Shown piece after piece: positions 22,776-32,695 of a stretch of 64,000 nucleotides of DNA; the stretch's first letter is position 1; each line of letters begins with the position of its first letter. Source of the stretch: Serratia marcescens (GTDB lineage Bacteria; Pseudomonadota; Gammaproteobacteria; Enterobacterales; Enterobacteriaceae); assembly GCF_006715005.1 (NCBI RefSeq), contig NZ_VFMJ01000001.1:310001-374000 (forward strand), read 5' to 3'. Made by a program: the position numbers and the translations under genes. The notes below the pieces were generated by a model. It saw only the letters and a list, made by a program, of their open reading frames with translations, had not been told where the DNA came from and did no database searches.

Positions 22776-23165
22776 ATGCTGGGATTACGTCAGGTACACC
22801 ATATCGCGATCATTGGCGCGGACTATGCCGTCAGCAAGCGTTTTTACTGCGACATCCTCGGTTTTACCCTGTTGGGCGAAGTCTACCGCGAGGAGCGCGA
22901 CTCCTGGAAAGCGGATCTGGCGCTCAACGGGCAATACACTATCGAGCTGTTTTCTTTCCCTTCGCCGCCGGCCCGCGTCAGCCGCCCGGAGGCCTGCGGT
23001 CTGCGCCATCTGGCGTTCAGCGTCGACGACATCGACCAGGCCATCGCCCATCTGCAGGCGGCCGGCGTCGCTTGCGAACCGGTGCGCGTCGATCCTTACA
23101 CCCAATCCCGCTTTACCTTTTTCAGCGATCCCGATGGTTTACCGTTAGAATTATACGAGAGTTAA
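22776..23165 (+). CDS. yaeR: VOC-superfamily (glyoxalase-like) protein YaeR
   Basis: Small vicinal-oxygen-chelate protein; the family includes glyoxalase I and dioxygenases, but no reaction is established for YaeR. From ATG at 22776 (after AGGAGAAGGTTTAT) it has 129 residues, the E. coli length. Paired beta-alpha-beta-beta-beta modules are visible: the first begins LRQVHHIAIIGADYAVSKRF with a metal-ligand histidine, and the second begins GLRHLAFSVDDIDQA, ending FFSDPDGLPLELYE with the ligand glutamate. It follows ldcC by 107 bases, as in E. coli; after it the order departs from E. coli with cadC. Confidence 0.93.
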   Translation: MLGLRQVHHIAIIGADYAVSKRFYCDILGFTLLGEVYREERDSWKADLALNGQYTIELFSFPSPPARVSRPEACGLRHLAFSVDDIDQAIAHLQAAGVACEPVRVDPYTQSRFTFFSDPDGLPLELYES

Positions 23166-23206
23166 CGGCTTAATCGCCTCCCGGCGGCCACAGCCGGGGA
23201 CGGTTA

Positions 23207-23215
23207 TGCTATGAT
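23207..23215 (+). promoter_or_regulatory. Extended -10 promoter element of cadC
   Basis: TGCTATGAT is an extended -10 (TGn plus TATGAT at 23210-23215), placing a start about 30 bases before the cadC ATG. No convincing -35 is seen, as is usual for extended -10 promoters. Confidence 0.5.
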
Positions 23216-23254
23216 CGCGCCCTTGCCCTACATGCCTACAGAGTTATTTCCGCC

Positions 23255-24811
23255 ATGCAAGAGCCTGCTTTTCGCGTCGGGGAGTGGCTGGTTACCCCTG
23301 CCGACAACACCATCAGCCGCGACGGCCGCCAAAAAACGCTGGAACCGCGCCTGATCGACATGCTGTGCTATTTCGCCCGGCACCCCGACGTGGTGCTGAG
23401 CCGCGACGAGCTGATCGACAACGTCTGGAAGCGCAATATCGTCACCAACCACGTGGTGACCCAATGCATTTCAGAGCTGCGCAAATACCTGAAAGACGGC
23501 GACAGCGACAGCCCGGAATACATTATCACCGTGCCCAAGCGCGGGTATAAGCTGGCGACGTCGGTGATCTGGTGTGAAGAAGGGGAGACGCAACCCGCTC
23601 CCGCACAGGCGCCGCAGATTGCGGTGATCATGCATGAACCGGAAGACGGCAGCGAGGAAGACGACGAGACGCCGTATGTGCCGCCGCGCCGGGCAAGCGC
23701 ACCGCCTGCCGCGCCCGGCGAAAAGAAGCCGCGTTTTTATCGCCGCTCGACCTTCTGGGTGTGGCTGGCGTTTCTGAGCGCACTGAGCGTCTGCGTGGCG
23801 TTTGTCGGCATCGCCACGCTGTCGCAGCGCGTGCCGGTCTCCAGCATGCCGGTGCTGCTCAACCCGCGCGATATCGATATCCGCATTCAGGGCGGCGAGA
23901 GCTGCAGCAACTGGATGCCGCAGCTCTCTTATGTGGTGGGCGTCAGCGAGCTGATTACCGATTCGTTGAACACTTACTCGACCTTCCTGGTGCACGACCA
24001 GACCAACTACAACTATTCCGGCCCCAGCAACTCGGGCAAGTCGCTGTATATCGAGTTCGTTAATCAGCGCCACTACCGCGCCCAGCAGTGTTTCCTGTCC
24101 GTGCGACTGGTGGATAACGCCGACAGTTCGATCATGTTGGACAAGCGTTACTTCATCACCGCCGATAACCAGCTGAAGATCCAAAGCGACTTCCTCTCCA
24201 GCCTGTCCGCGGCGCTGAAACAGCCCTGGCCGCCGCAGCTGGAGCAGCGTCTGGCGCAGTTGCTGCCCGACAACGGGCCGTTGCTGCAGCGTTTCTACCA
24301 GGCGCATCAGTTGTTGATCCACGGCGATGCCGATTCGTTGACCCGCGCCAGCGCCCAGCTGAGCGAGTTGATTAAAAGCGCGCCGAACTTCCACTACCTG
24401 CTGGCGGAAAAGGCGCTGGTGGATGTACTGCGCAATTCTTACCAACCGTTCGACAGCCAGGCCCTGGCGCAATTGCGCGCCGATATCAGCCATCTGGCGA
24501 CGATCCCCGAATTGAAAAACACGCCAATCATGCAGCAAGTTCTGGCGGTGGATGCATTGACGCAGGGGCGCATTGACGAGGCGCACCGGGCTATCGACCT
24601 GGGGATTGAATTGCAAATGTCGTGGCTGAATTATGTGCTGCTGGGCAAGGTGTATGAAATGCAAGGGCAAAACCATTTGGCGGCGGATTCTTATATTACC
24701 GCATTCAATCTTCGCCCCGGCGAAGACACATTGCATTGGATCACCAACGGCGTATTCCAGACGTCATTGACCAACGTGGTGCCTTATTTAAATAACTATC
24801 AGCGCCAATAA
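23255..24811 (+). CDS. cadC: Membrane-bound transcriptional activator CadC
   Basis: ToxR-like one-component regulator that activates cadBA at low pH when lysine is present. 518 residues. An OmpR/PhoB-type winged helix fills 1-105 (SRDELIDNVWKR, YIITVPKRGYKL), then an acidic, proline-rich linker (110-160), one membrane span (about 166-189) and a periplasmic sensor domain. Cysteines C217 and C279 match the periplasmic pair that forms the pH-sensing disulfide in E. coli, and C180 lies within the span as in E. coli. It is immediately upstream of its likely target cadBA in the same direction. Confidence 0.96.
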   Translation: MQEPAFRVGEWLVTPADNTISRDGRQKTLEPRLIDMLCYFARHPDVVLSRDELIDNVWKRNIVTNHVVTQCISELRKYLKDGDSDSPEYIITVPKRGYKLATSVIWCEEGETQPAPAQAPQIAVIMHEPEDGSEEDDETPYVPPRRASAPPAAPGEKKPRFYRRSTFWVWLAFLSALSVCVAFVGIATLSQRVPVSSMPVLLNPRDIDIRIQGGESCSNWMPQLSYVVGVSELITDSLNTYSTFLVHDQTNYNYSGPSNSGKSLYIEFVNQRHYRAQQCFLSVRLVDNADSSIMLDKRYFITADNQLKIQSDFLSSLSAALKQPWPPQLEQRLAQLLPDNGPLLQRFYQAHQLLIHGDADSLTRASAQLSELIKSAPNFHYLLAEKALVDVLRNSYQPFDSQALAQLRADISHLATIPELKNTPIMQQVLAVDALTQGRIDEAHRAIDLGIELQMSWLNYVLLGKVYEMQGQNHLAADSYITAFNLRPGEDTLHWITNGVFQTSLTNVVPYLNNYQRQ

Positions 24812-25180
24812 TTAACCGATATCACGCCGCCATTATTCTTCGGGGATCATGGCAGCGTTATTTATTGGTGAAGGCATGTTGCATGAATGTATTATTTTGC
24901 TGCGCGATATTATCTCTTTTTTGCCGTTTGTTATTCGTTTTTAACCTTTTCATCTTATTGTTTTTAAATGATGTTTATCTTTTCTTTAGCTTACCTTTTT
25001 ATCTTGATGTGTTAATGAAAAACCTCAGGTTATCATTTGTATGATCATGAGCGTAATCTCACTTTATCTTTAGGACTTTATTCCCCCCGATGGTTAGCAT
25101 CCTGACTATCAAGCCGGCTCATTAAAATATTTTATTTATGGGTGTGGCTTATAAGAAACGTAAATCAGGAGAAACTGACC
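24812..25180 (+). promoter_or_regulatory. AT-rich cadBA control region with repeated T-rich boxes
   Basis: These 369 bases hold no gene and are strikingly AT-rich (about 24890-25080) against GC-rich flanks. GTTTTTAA occurs twice, 23 bp apart (24937-24944 and 24960-24967), and CTTTTTAT follows at 24995. Such T-rich direct repeats suit CadC dimers and H-NS silencing, both known for E. coli Pcad. I could not fix the -10 and -35 boxes. The cadB RBS AGGAGAAA lies at 25167-25174. Confidence 0.55.
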
Positions 25181-26524
25181 ATGGCTTCACCCAAGAAAAT
25201 AGGGCTTATTGCCTGCACCGGCGTCGTCGCCGGTAATATGATGGGGAGCGGGATTGCCTTATTGCCCGCCAACCTGGCGAGTCTCGGATCCATCGCTATT
25301 TGGGGATGGGTGATCTCGATTATTGGGGCGATGTCGCTGGCCTATGTGTATGCCCGTCTCGCCACCAAAAACCCGCAGCAGGGTGGCCCCATCGCCTACG
25401 CCGGTGAAATTTCCCCGGCCTTCGGTTTCCAGACCGGCGTGCTTTATTACCATGCCAACTGGATCGGTAACCTGGCCATCGGCATTACCGCCGTTTCTTA
25501 TCTCTCCACCTTCTTCCCGGCGCTGAACAACCCGGTACCTGCCGGCATCGCCTGTATCGCCATCGTGTGGGTCTTCACCTTCGTGAACATGCTGGGCGGA
25601 ACCTGGGTTAGCCGTTTGACCACCCTGGGTCTGGTGCTGGTGCTGATCCCGGTGATCGTGACCGCCACCCTCGGCTGGCACTGGTTTGACGCCGCCACTT
25701 ACCAGGCTAACTGGAATACCTCCGGCACCACCGACAGCCATGCGGTGATCAAAAGTATCCTGCTGTGCCTGTGGGCGTTCATCGGCGTGGAATCCGCGGC
25801 GGTCAGCACCGGCATGGTGAAAAACCCGAAACGCACCGTGCCGCTGGCAACCATGCTCGGCACCGGCCTGGCGGGCATCATCTACATCGCCGCTACCCAG
25901 GTGATCAGCGGCATGTTCCCGGCGTCTGAAATGGCCGCCAGCGGCGCGCCGTTCGCCATCAGCGCCTCGGCGATTATGGGCAACTGGGCCGCACCGATGG
26001 TTTCCGCCTTCACCGCCTTCGCCTGCCTGACCTCGCTCGGTTCGTGGATGATGCTGGTCGGCCAGGCCGGGGTACGCGCCGCCAACGACGGCAACTTCCC
26101 GAAAGTGTACGGCGAGCTGGATAAAAACGGCATTCCGAAGAAAGGCCTGCTGCTGGCCGGCTGCAAAATGACCGCGCTGATGGTGCTGATCACCCTGATG
26201 AGCTCCGCCGGCGGCAAAGCGTCCGACCTGTTCGGCGAACTGACCGGTATCGCGGTGCTGCTGACCATGCTGCCTTACTTCTACTCCTGCGTAGACCTGA
26301 TCCGCTTCGAAGGGGTCAACGTGCGCAACCTGCTGAGCCTGATCGCTTCGGTGTGCGGCTGCGGCTTCTGCTTCATCGCGCTGATGGGCGCCAACTCATT
26401 CGAACTGTCCGGCACCTTTATCATCAGCCTGATTATCCTGATGTTCTACGCCCGAAAAATGAATACCCGCCAGGCTGCCAACGCAGCGGCGGTCGATGAA
26501 AACACCACGGCCAAAGCGCACTGA
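25181..26524 (+). CDS. cadB: Cadaverine/lysine antiporter
   Basis: Inner-membrane APC-family exchanger that imports lysine and exports cadaverine, so CadA can consume cytosolic protons. 447 residues from ATG at 25181, chosen because it follows TCAGGAGAAACTGACC; a longer frame from 25142 has no family match. Twelve membrane segments are apparent. The N-terminal GVVAGNMMGSGIALLPANLA is the APC substrate-binding unwound helix, and GGPIAYAGEISPAFGFQTG follows. The C-terminus is a short hydrophilic tail (NAAAVDENTTAKAH). cadA begins 95 bases downstream. Confidence 0.97.
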   Translation: MASPKKIGLIACTGVVAGNMMGSGIALLPANLASLGSIAIWGWVISIIGAMSLAYVYARLATKNPQQGGPIAYAGEISPAFGFQTGVLYYHANWIGNLAIGITAVSYLSTFFPALNNPVPAGIACIAIVWVFTFVNMLGGTWVSRLTTLGLVLVLIPVIVTATLGWHWFDAATYQANWNTSGTTDSHAVIKSILLCLWAFIGVESAAVSTGMVKNPKRTVPLATMLGTGLAGIIYIAATQVISGMFPASEMAASGAPFAISASAIMGNWAAPMVSAFTAFACLTSLGSWMMLVGQAGVRAANDGNFPKVYGELDKNGIPKKGLLLAGCKMTALMVLITLMSSAGGKASDLFGELTGIAVLLTMLPYFYSCVDLIRFEGVNVRNLLSLIASVCGCGFCFIALMGANSFELSGTFIISLIILMFYARKMNTRQAANAAAVDENTTAKAH

Positions 26525-26619
26525 TTCGCGTCCGCTGACCGACTGAATTTACCCAGCCCCTTTCTTTCCGACCTGTCAGCCGCGACGGGAAGGGGCTTGC
26601 TTTGCCAGGAGAAATGCAT

Positions 26620-28758
26620 ATGAACGTTATCGCCATCATGAATCACATGGGTGTCTACTTCAAAGAAGAGCCTATCCGTGAACTGCATCAGGCGCTGGAA
26701 AGTCTGGATTTCCGCATCGTTTACCCTAACGATCGCGAAGACCTGCTGAAACTGATCGAGAACAACGCCCGCCTGTGCGGGGTGATCTTCGACTGGGACA
26801 AATACAATCTGGAGCTGTGCGAAGAGATCAGCCAGCTGAACGAATACATGCCGCTGTACGCGTTCGCCAACACCTATTCGACGCTGGACGTCAGCCTGAA
26901 CGATCTGCGCATGCAGGTGCGCTTCTTCGAATATGCGCTCGGCGCGGCAACCGACATCGCCGCCAAGATCAAACAGAATACCGACGAGTATATCGACACC
27001 ATCCTGCCGCCGTTGACCAAGGCGCTGTTCAAATACGTGCGTGAAGGCAAATACACTTTCTGTACGCCGGGCCACATGGGCGGCACCGCGTTCCAGAAGA
27101 GCCCAGTGGGCAGCCTGTTCTACGATTTCTTCGGCCCGAACACCATGAAGTCGGATATCTCGATTTCGGTGTCTGAACTGGGATCGCTGCTGGATCACTC
27201 CGGCCCGCATAAAGAAGCGGAAGAGTACATTTCCCGGGTGTTCAACGCCGAACGCAGCTACATGGTCACCAACGGCACTTCCACCGCCAACAAGATCGTC
27301 GGCATGTACTCGGCGCCGGCGGGCAGCACGGTGCTGATTGACCGTAACTGCCACAAGTCGCTGACTCACCTGATGATGATGAGCGACATCACGCCGATCT
27401 ACTTCCGTCCGACCCGCAACGCCTACGGCATCCTCGGCGGCATTCCGCAGAGCGAGTTCCAGCGCGCCACCATCGCCAAGCGCGTGAAGGACACCCCGAA
27501 CGCCACCTGGCCGGTGCATGCGGTGATCACCAACTCCACCTATGACGGCCTGCTGTACAACACCGACTTTATTAAGAACACCCTGGACGTGAAGTCGATC
27601 CACTTCGATTCCGCCTGGGTGCCTTACACCAACTTCCACCCGATCTATAAAGGCAAGTGCGGCATGAGCGGCGGCCGCGTGGAGGGCAAGGTGATCTACG
27701 AAACCCAGTCCACCCACAAACTGCTGGCGGCCTTCTCGCAGGCTTCGATGATTCACGTGAAAGGTGACATCAACGAAGAAACCTTCAACGAAGCCTACAT
27801 GATGCACACCACCACCTCGCCGCACTACGGCATCGTGGCGTCGACCGAAACCGCCGCGGCGATGATGAAAGGCAACGCCGGCAAGCGCCTGATCAACGGC
27901 TCTATCGAGCGCGCGATCAAGTTCCGCAAAGAGATCAAACGCCTGAAAGTCGAATCCGACGGCTGGTTCTTCGACGTCTGGCAGCCGGAGCATATTGATG
28001 AGCCGGAATGCTGGCCGCTGCGTTCCGACAGCGCCTGGCACGGCTTCAAGAACATCGATAACGAACACATGTATCTCGACCCGATCAAGGTCACCATTCT
28101 GACGCCGGGGATGAGCAAGGAAGGCGAGATGCAGCCGTTCGGTATCCCGGCCAGCATCGTGGCGAAATACCTCGACGAACGCGGCATCATCGTCGAGAAA
28201 ACCGGGCCGTACAACCTACTGTTCCTGTTCAGCATCGGCATCGACAAAACCAAGGCGCTCAGCCTGCTGCGCGCGATGACCGACTTCAAACGCTCGTTCG
28301 ATCTGAACCTGCGGGTGAAAAACATGCTGCCTTCGCTGTATCACGAAGCGCCTGATTTCTATGAAAACATGCGCATTCAGGATCTGGCGCAGAACATTCA
28401 CCGCCTGGTGGAGCAACACAACCTGCCGGACCTGATGTACCGTGCGTTCGAAGTGCTGCCAACCATGGTGATGAATCCGTACCAGGCGTTCCAGAAAGAG
28501 CTGCACGGCGAAGTGGAAGAGGTCTATCTGGAAGAGATGGTCGGCAAGGTCAACGCCAATATGATCCTCCCATACCCACCGGGCGTGCCGCTGGTGATGC
28601 CGGGCGAAATGCTGACCGAGGAGAGCCGGCCGGTGCTGGAATTCCTGCAGATGCTGTGCGAAATCGGCGCGCATTATCCGGGCTTTGAAACCGACATTCA
28701 CGGCGCCTATCGTCAGGCGGACGGACGTTATCGGGTGAAAGTGCTGAAGGCGAAATAA
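26620..28758 (+). CDS. cadA: Inducible lysine decarboxylase CadA (LdcI)
   Basis: Acid-induced PLP enzyme that decarboxylates lysine to cadaverine. 712 residues from ATG at 26620, after CCAGGAGAAATGCAT. The domain layout matches LdcC upstream with almost no gaps: wing domain 1-130, PLP lysine in ETQSTHKLLAAFSQAS near 367, and R97 for ppGpp. Its C-terminal half differs more from LdcC. It follows cadB in the classical cadBA order, with a hairpin and weak terminator before dtpC. In E. coli this paralogue binds RavA; I cannot judge that here. Confidence 0.95.
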   Translation: MNVIAIMNHMGVYFKEEPIRELHQALESLDFRIVYPNDREDLLKLIENNARLCGVIFDWDKYNLELCEEISQLNEYMPLYAFANTYSTLDVSLNDLRMQVRFFEYALGAATDIAAKIKQNTDEYIDTILPPLTKALFKYVREGKYTFCTPGHMGGTAFQKSPVGSLFYDFFGPNTMKSDISISVSELGSLLDHSGPHKEAEEYISRVFNAERSYMVTNGTSTANKIVGMYSAPAGSTVLIDRNCHKSLTHLMMMSDITPIYFRPTRNAYGILGGIPQSEFQRATIAKRVKDTPNATWPVHAVITNSTYDGLLYNTDFIKNTLDVKSIHFDSAWVPYTNFHPIYKGKCGMSGGRVEGKVIYETQSTHKLLAAFSQASMIHVKGDINEETFNEAYMMHTTTSPHYGIVASTETAAAMMKGNAGKRLINGSIERAIKFRKEIKRLKVESDGWFFDVWQPEHIDEPECWPLRSDSAWHGFKNIDNEHMYLDPIKVTILTPGMSKEGEMQPFGIPASIVAKYLDERGIIVEKTGPYNLLFLFSIGIDKTKALSLLRAMTDFKRSFDLNLRVKNMLPSLYHEAPDFYENMRIQDLAQNIHRLVEQHNLPDLMYRAFEVLPTMVMNPYQAFQKELHGEVEEVYLEEMVGKVNANMILPYPPGVPLVMPGEMLTEESRPVLEFLQMLCEIGAHYPGFETDIHGAYRQADGRYRVKVLKAK

Positions 28759-28772
28759 CCGCAGCCAATAAG

Positions 28773-28798
28773 AGGGGAGGCGCTCGCGCTTCCCCTTT
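28773..28798 (+). terminator. Hairpin between cadA and dtpC
   Basis: AGGGGAGGCG (28773-28782) pairs with CGCTTCCCCT (28787-28796), one G-U pair, loop CTCG, then TTTGCC. It may only partly terminate, leaving dtpC expression by readthrough. Confidence 0.6.
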
Positions 28799-28826
28799 GC
28801 CGTTCACCGACTGATGGGAGACCACC

Positions 28827-30278
28827 ATGAAAACACCCTCACAGCCGCGCGCAATCTACTATGTCGTAGCGATACAAATTTGGGAATATTTCAGCTTTTA
28901 CGGCATGCGTGCGTTACTGATCCTCTATCTGACCCACCAACTCGGCTATACCGACAGCCACGCCATCGATCTCTACAGCGCCTACGCTTCGTTAGTTTAC
29001 GTCACTCCTATTCTGGGCGGCTGGCTCGCCGACCGCCTGCTGGGCAATCGCGTTGCGGTGATCGCCGGTGCGGCGCTGATGACCCTGGGGCATATCGTGC
29101 TCGGCGTGAGCGCAGTCTCCGCCCAGTCGCTCTATCTGGCGCTGGCGATCATCATCTGCGGCTACGGCCTGTTCAAATCCAATATCAGCTGCCTGCTGGG
29201 CGAACTGTATCCGGCGCAGGACTCGCGCCGCGAAGGGGGCTTCTCGCTGCTGTACGCCGCCGGCAACGTCGGATCTATTTTGGCGCCGATCGCCTGCGGG
29301 TTGGCGGCCGAGCGCTATGGCTGGCACGTCGGCTTTGCGTTGGCCGGGATTGGCATGTTCGCCGGCCTGGTGATTTTCCTGCTTGGCGGGCGTCACTTCC
29401 GCCACACGCGCGGCGTGAATGCACCGCTGATGCGCGCCAGGAGCCTGGGCTTGCCGCACTGGGGTTGGCTGTTGGCGGCGCTGCTGGCGTCGCCGCTGTT
29501 CTTCACGCTGCTGTTTGTGCACGACTGGGCCGGCTATTTGCTCGGGCTGGTATGCGTGGCGGCGGTGGTGCTGGTGGCGCGCATTATGCTGCGTGCGAAC
29601 GCCGGCCAGCGCCGGGGGCTGTGGCAGATCGTTGTGCTGATGCTGCTGGGCACGCTGTTCTGGGCTTTCGCCCAGCAGGGCGGCAGCTCCATCAGCCTGT
29701 TTATCGATCACTTCGTCGATCGGCGCTGGTTCGGCTGGACGGTGCCGACCGCCTTGTTCCAGTCGGTTAACGCCGGCGCGGTGATGCTGGGCGGCGTGGC
29801 GCTAGCGTGGCTGGCGAGCGGCGACGGGACGGGCGACCGGACGCTGCGCATCTGGTACAAGTTCGCCTTCGGTCTGCTGTTGATCGGCGTCGGCTTTACG
29901 CTGATGGCGCTGAATACGCGGCTGAACGGGCCGGGATCGATGGGGCTGATGATCGCCGGTCTGGCGGTGATGGGCTTTGCCGAACTGTTTATCGATCCGG
30001 TGGCGATGGCGCAGATCACCCGGCTGAATATTCCCGGCGCTACCGGCGTGTTGACCGGCATCTATATGCTGGCCACCGGTTCGATCGCCAACTATCTGGC
30101 TGGCATCATCGCCAATCAGACCGCCGAGGATCACATCGAGGGGGCGGCGATGCAGGCATATGGCCGCATTTTCGCCCAGATCGGCTGGGGGGCGGCCGGA
30201 TGCGCGCTGGCGGTGATCGCGGTACTGGGCGGCTGGTGGCTGCTGACGCGGCGCCAGGCCAGGACGGTTAATGCTTGA
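28827..30278 (+). CDS. dtpC: Proton-dependent di-/tripeptide permease DtpC
   Basis: Inner-membrane POT/PTR-family symporter for small peptides; the E. coli protein prefers lysine-containing dipeptides. 483 residues with about 14 membrane segments. The first segment carries the family's [19 protein letters not shown] stretch, whose E-x-F-x-x-Y-G signature supplies proton-coupling residues. [17 protein letters not shown] is the second PTR signature. It lies 68 bases after cadA, as E. coli dtpC follows cadA, so it likely feeds lysine to the decarboxylase as peptides. Confidence 0.93.
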   Translation: MKTPSQPRAIYYVVAIQIWEYFSFYGMRALLILYLTHQLGYTDSHAIDLYSAYASLVYVTPILGGWLADRLLGNRVAVIAGAALMTLGHIVLGVSAVSAQSLYLALAIIICGYGLFKSNISCLLGELYPAQDSRREGGFSLLYAAGNVGSILAPIACGLAAERYGWHVGFALAGIGMFAGLVIFLLGGRHFRHTRGVNAPLMRARSLGLPHWGWLLAALLASPLFFTLLFVHDWAGYLLGLVCVAAVVLVARIMLRANAGQRRGLWQIVVLMLLGTLFWAFAQQGGSSISLFIDHFVDRRWFGWTVPTALFQSVNAGAVMLGGVALAWLASGDGTGDRTLRIWYKFAFGLLLIGVGFTLMALNTRLNGPGSMGLMIAGLAVMGFAELFIDPVAMAQITRLNIPGATGVLTGIYMLATGSIANYLAGIIANQTAEDHIEGAAMQAYGRIFAQIGWGAAGCALAVIAVLGGWWLLTRRQARTVNA

Positions 30279-30334
30279 TTGATGACGGTAGGCGGGGTTA
30301 ACGTGCAGCTATGTAGAAGTGACAAAGCCTACCG

Positions 30335-31651
30335 ATGGATACTGATCAATTAACGACGCGGGTAGCGGACCAGTTGGGCGCACAGCAGCGGCTGCTGGTG
30401 GCGTTCAGCGGCGGCCTGGACTCCAGCGTGCTGCTGCATCTGCTGGCGACGTTGCGCTGCCAACGTCCGGGGATGCAGCTGCGCGCGCTGCACGTGCATC
30501 ATGGCCTGAGCGCCTTTGCCGATCGCTGGGTGGAGCATTGCCACAGCCGGTGTGCCGACTGGCAGATCCCGTTGACGGTGACGCATGTGCAGGTGGACGC
30601 CCGCCAGGGCGGCATCGAGGCGGCGGCGCGTGCGGCGCGCTATGCCGCCTTCAGCGCCGCCCTCACGGAGGGCGAAGTGCTGCTCACCGCGCAACACCTC
30701 GACGATCAAAGCGAAACCTTCCTGCTGGCGCTCAAGCGCGGCAGCGGGCCGGCGGGGCTGTCGGCGATGGCGGCGCGCGCGACGCTGGGCGAGCACCTGC
30801 TGTTGCGGCCGCTGTTGGGCTGTTCGCGTCAGACGCTGGAAAGCTACGCGCAACGCCACGCCTTAACCTGGATAGATGACGACAGCAATCAGGACACGCG
30901 CTTCGATCGCAATTTCCTGCGGTTGCAGGTGTTGCCGCAGCTCAACCAGCGCTGGCCGCACTTCGCCTCGGCGGTAGCGCGCAGCGCCGGCCTGTGCGCC
31001 GAGCAGGAGCAACTGCTGGACGAACTGCTGGCAGAACCGCTGCAAAGCCTGTTGGCGGCGGATCGCTCATTGGCGATTGACGGCCTGACTGACTGTTCGC
31101 CGGTGCGGCGCTTCGCCTTGCTGCGGCGCTGGATCGCATTGTTTAACGTCACCATGCCGGCGCGTGAGCAGCTTCAGCGCCTGTGGGAAGAGGTGGCGCT
31201 CAGCCGGGAGGATGCCGAACCGCAGCTGCAGCTCGGCGCCTATCAGATTCGCCGTTTCCGCGGCCGATTGCACCTGTTGCCGCCGCTGGCGGCGCTGCGC
31301 GATGTGCATCTGCCCTGGCAGCCTGACCAGCCGCTGACGTTGCCGGACGGGCTGGGGCAGTTGATTGCCGGTGAGGGCGAGCTGGTGCTGCGCGCACCGC
31401 AGCCATCGCAACAGGTCAGCGTTCGGTTCGGCGGCGTGCAGGGTGCGGTGCGCATCGTGGGGCGCGTCCATTCGCGGCCGATAAAAAAACTGTGGCAGGA
31501 GCTGGGTATTCCTCCCTGGCAGCGTGAACGCATCCCGTTGATTTATTATGATGAGCAGTTGATCGCCGCGCTGGGCGTATTCGTCTGTGAGGCGGGGCAG
31601 GTGCCGGAAGGCGAACGCCCGTGGCGATTGCGCTGGGAAAAAAAATCATAA
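30335..31651 (+). CDS. tilS: tRNA(Ile)-lysidine synthetase
   Basis: Modifies C34 of the CAU-anticodon tRNA-Ile with lysine and ATP, changing its specificity from AUG to AUA. 438 residues. The PP-loop ATP motif SGGLDS is at 25-30. HHGLSAFADRWVEHC and TAQHLDDQSETFLLALKRG follow in the catalytic domain, then the tRNA-binding TilS substrate-binding and C-terminal domains (GRVHSRPIKKLWQELGIPPW). It is followed after 12 bases by a cytochrome gene not found here in E. coli. Confidence 0.97.
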   Translation: MDTDQLTTRVADQLGAQQRLLVAFSGGLDSSVLLHLLATLRCQRPGMQLRALHVHHGLSAFADRWVEHCHSRCADWQIPLTVTHVQVDARQGGIEAAARAARYAAFSAALTEGEVLLTAQHLDDQSETFLLALKRGSGPAGLSAMAARATLGEHLLLRPLLGCSRQTLESYAQRHALTWIDDDSNQDTRFDRNFLRLQVLPQLNQRWPHFASAVARSAGLCAEQEQLLDELLAEPLQSLLAADRSLAIDGLTDCSPVRRFALLRRWIALFNVTMPAREQLQRLWEEVALSREDAEPQLQLGAYQIRRFRGRLHLLPPLAALRDVHLPWQPDQPLTLPDGLGQLIAGEGELVLRAPQPSQQVSVRFGGVQGAVRIVGRVHSRPIKKLWQELGIPPWQRERIPLIYYDEQLIAALGVFVCEAGQVPEGERPWRLRWEKKS

Positions 31652-31663
31652 TCGCGAGGAGCA

Positions 31664-31981
31664 ATGATGAAGTTTATGGGGATCACGCTGTTGGCCGCCG
31701 GCCTGTTCAGCCTGCCGGCGTTGGCGGCGGGGGATGCGGCGGCCGGTCAGGCGAAAGCCGCCGCCTGTGCGGCCTGCCACGGCGCGCAGGGCAAGGTGAC
31801 GGTGCCGATGTACCCGAATCTGGCCGGGCAGAACGCCATGTACCTGCAGCACGCGTTGCAGGCGTATAAGAAAGGGGAGCGCAACGGCGGCCAGGCCGAG
31901 GTGATGAAGGCCTACGTGTCGGGGCTGTCGGATGACGATATCGCCGATCTGGCGGCCTATTACGCCAGCCTGAAGCCTTAA
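31664..31981 (+). CDS. Small periplasmic mono-haem c-type cytochrome
   Basis: 105 residues. A signal peptide (about 1-21, LFSLPALAA) directs it to the periplasm. The covalent haem motif CAACH is at 35-39. M81, in VMKAYVSG, is the likely axial methionine before the conserved final helix [15 protein letters not shown]. Layout and size fit class I cytochromes of the c553/c5 or single-domain c4 type, so it is an electron carrier whose partners are unknown. It begins 12 bases after tilS after GCGAGGAGCA and is closed by a hairpin. E. coli has no gene here. The family call is firm; the role is not known. Confidence 0.88.
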   Translation: MMKFMGITLLAAGLFSLPALAAGDAAAGQAKAAACAACHGAQGKVTVPMYPNLAGQNAMYLQHALQAYKKGERNGGQAEVMKAYVSGLSDDDIADLAAYYASLKP

Positions 31982-31987
31982 ATGACG

Positions 31988-32009
31988 AGGGCAGCCGTTG
32001 GGCTGCCCT
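31988..32009 (+). terminator. Hairpin after the cytochrome gene
   Basis: AGGGCAGCC (31988-31996) and GGCTGCCCT (32001-32009) form a perfect 9-bp stem with a GTTG loop, seven bases after the stop. It has no T-run and lies between convergent genes, so may serve both strands weakly. Confidence 0.6.
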
Positions 32010-32031
32010 GTTGGGATGGGGTTACCGCTGC

Positions 32032-32551
<520 letters not shown>

Positions 32552-32695
32552 TTATCCTATCCTAGACGACTATAGCACAGCTGTTATGGAGTTATCAGCA
32601 CCCCGGCACGCCTTTCGCACTGCCGCGGCCTGGCCGCGCTGGCGGGGTTTGGCCCTGATCAAGTACACTGTCGCCGGATAATAACGAGGTCACCC

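Noticed and set aside
26446-28068. 540-codon minus-strand open frame across cadA
   Set aside because: Shadow of cadA. A similar shadow lies over ldcC, which follows from their shared sequence rather than from a real antisense gene.
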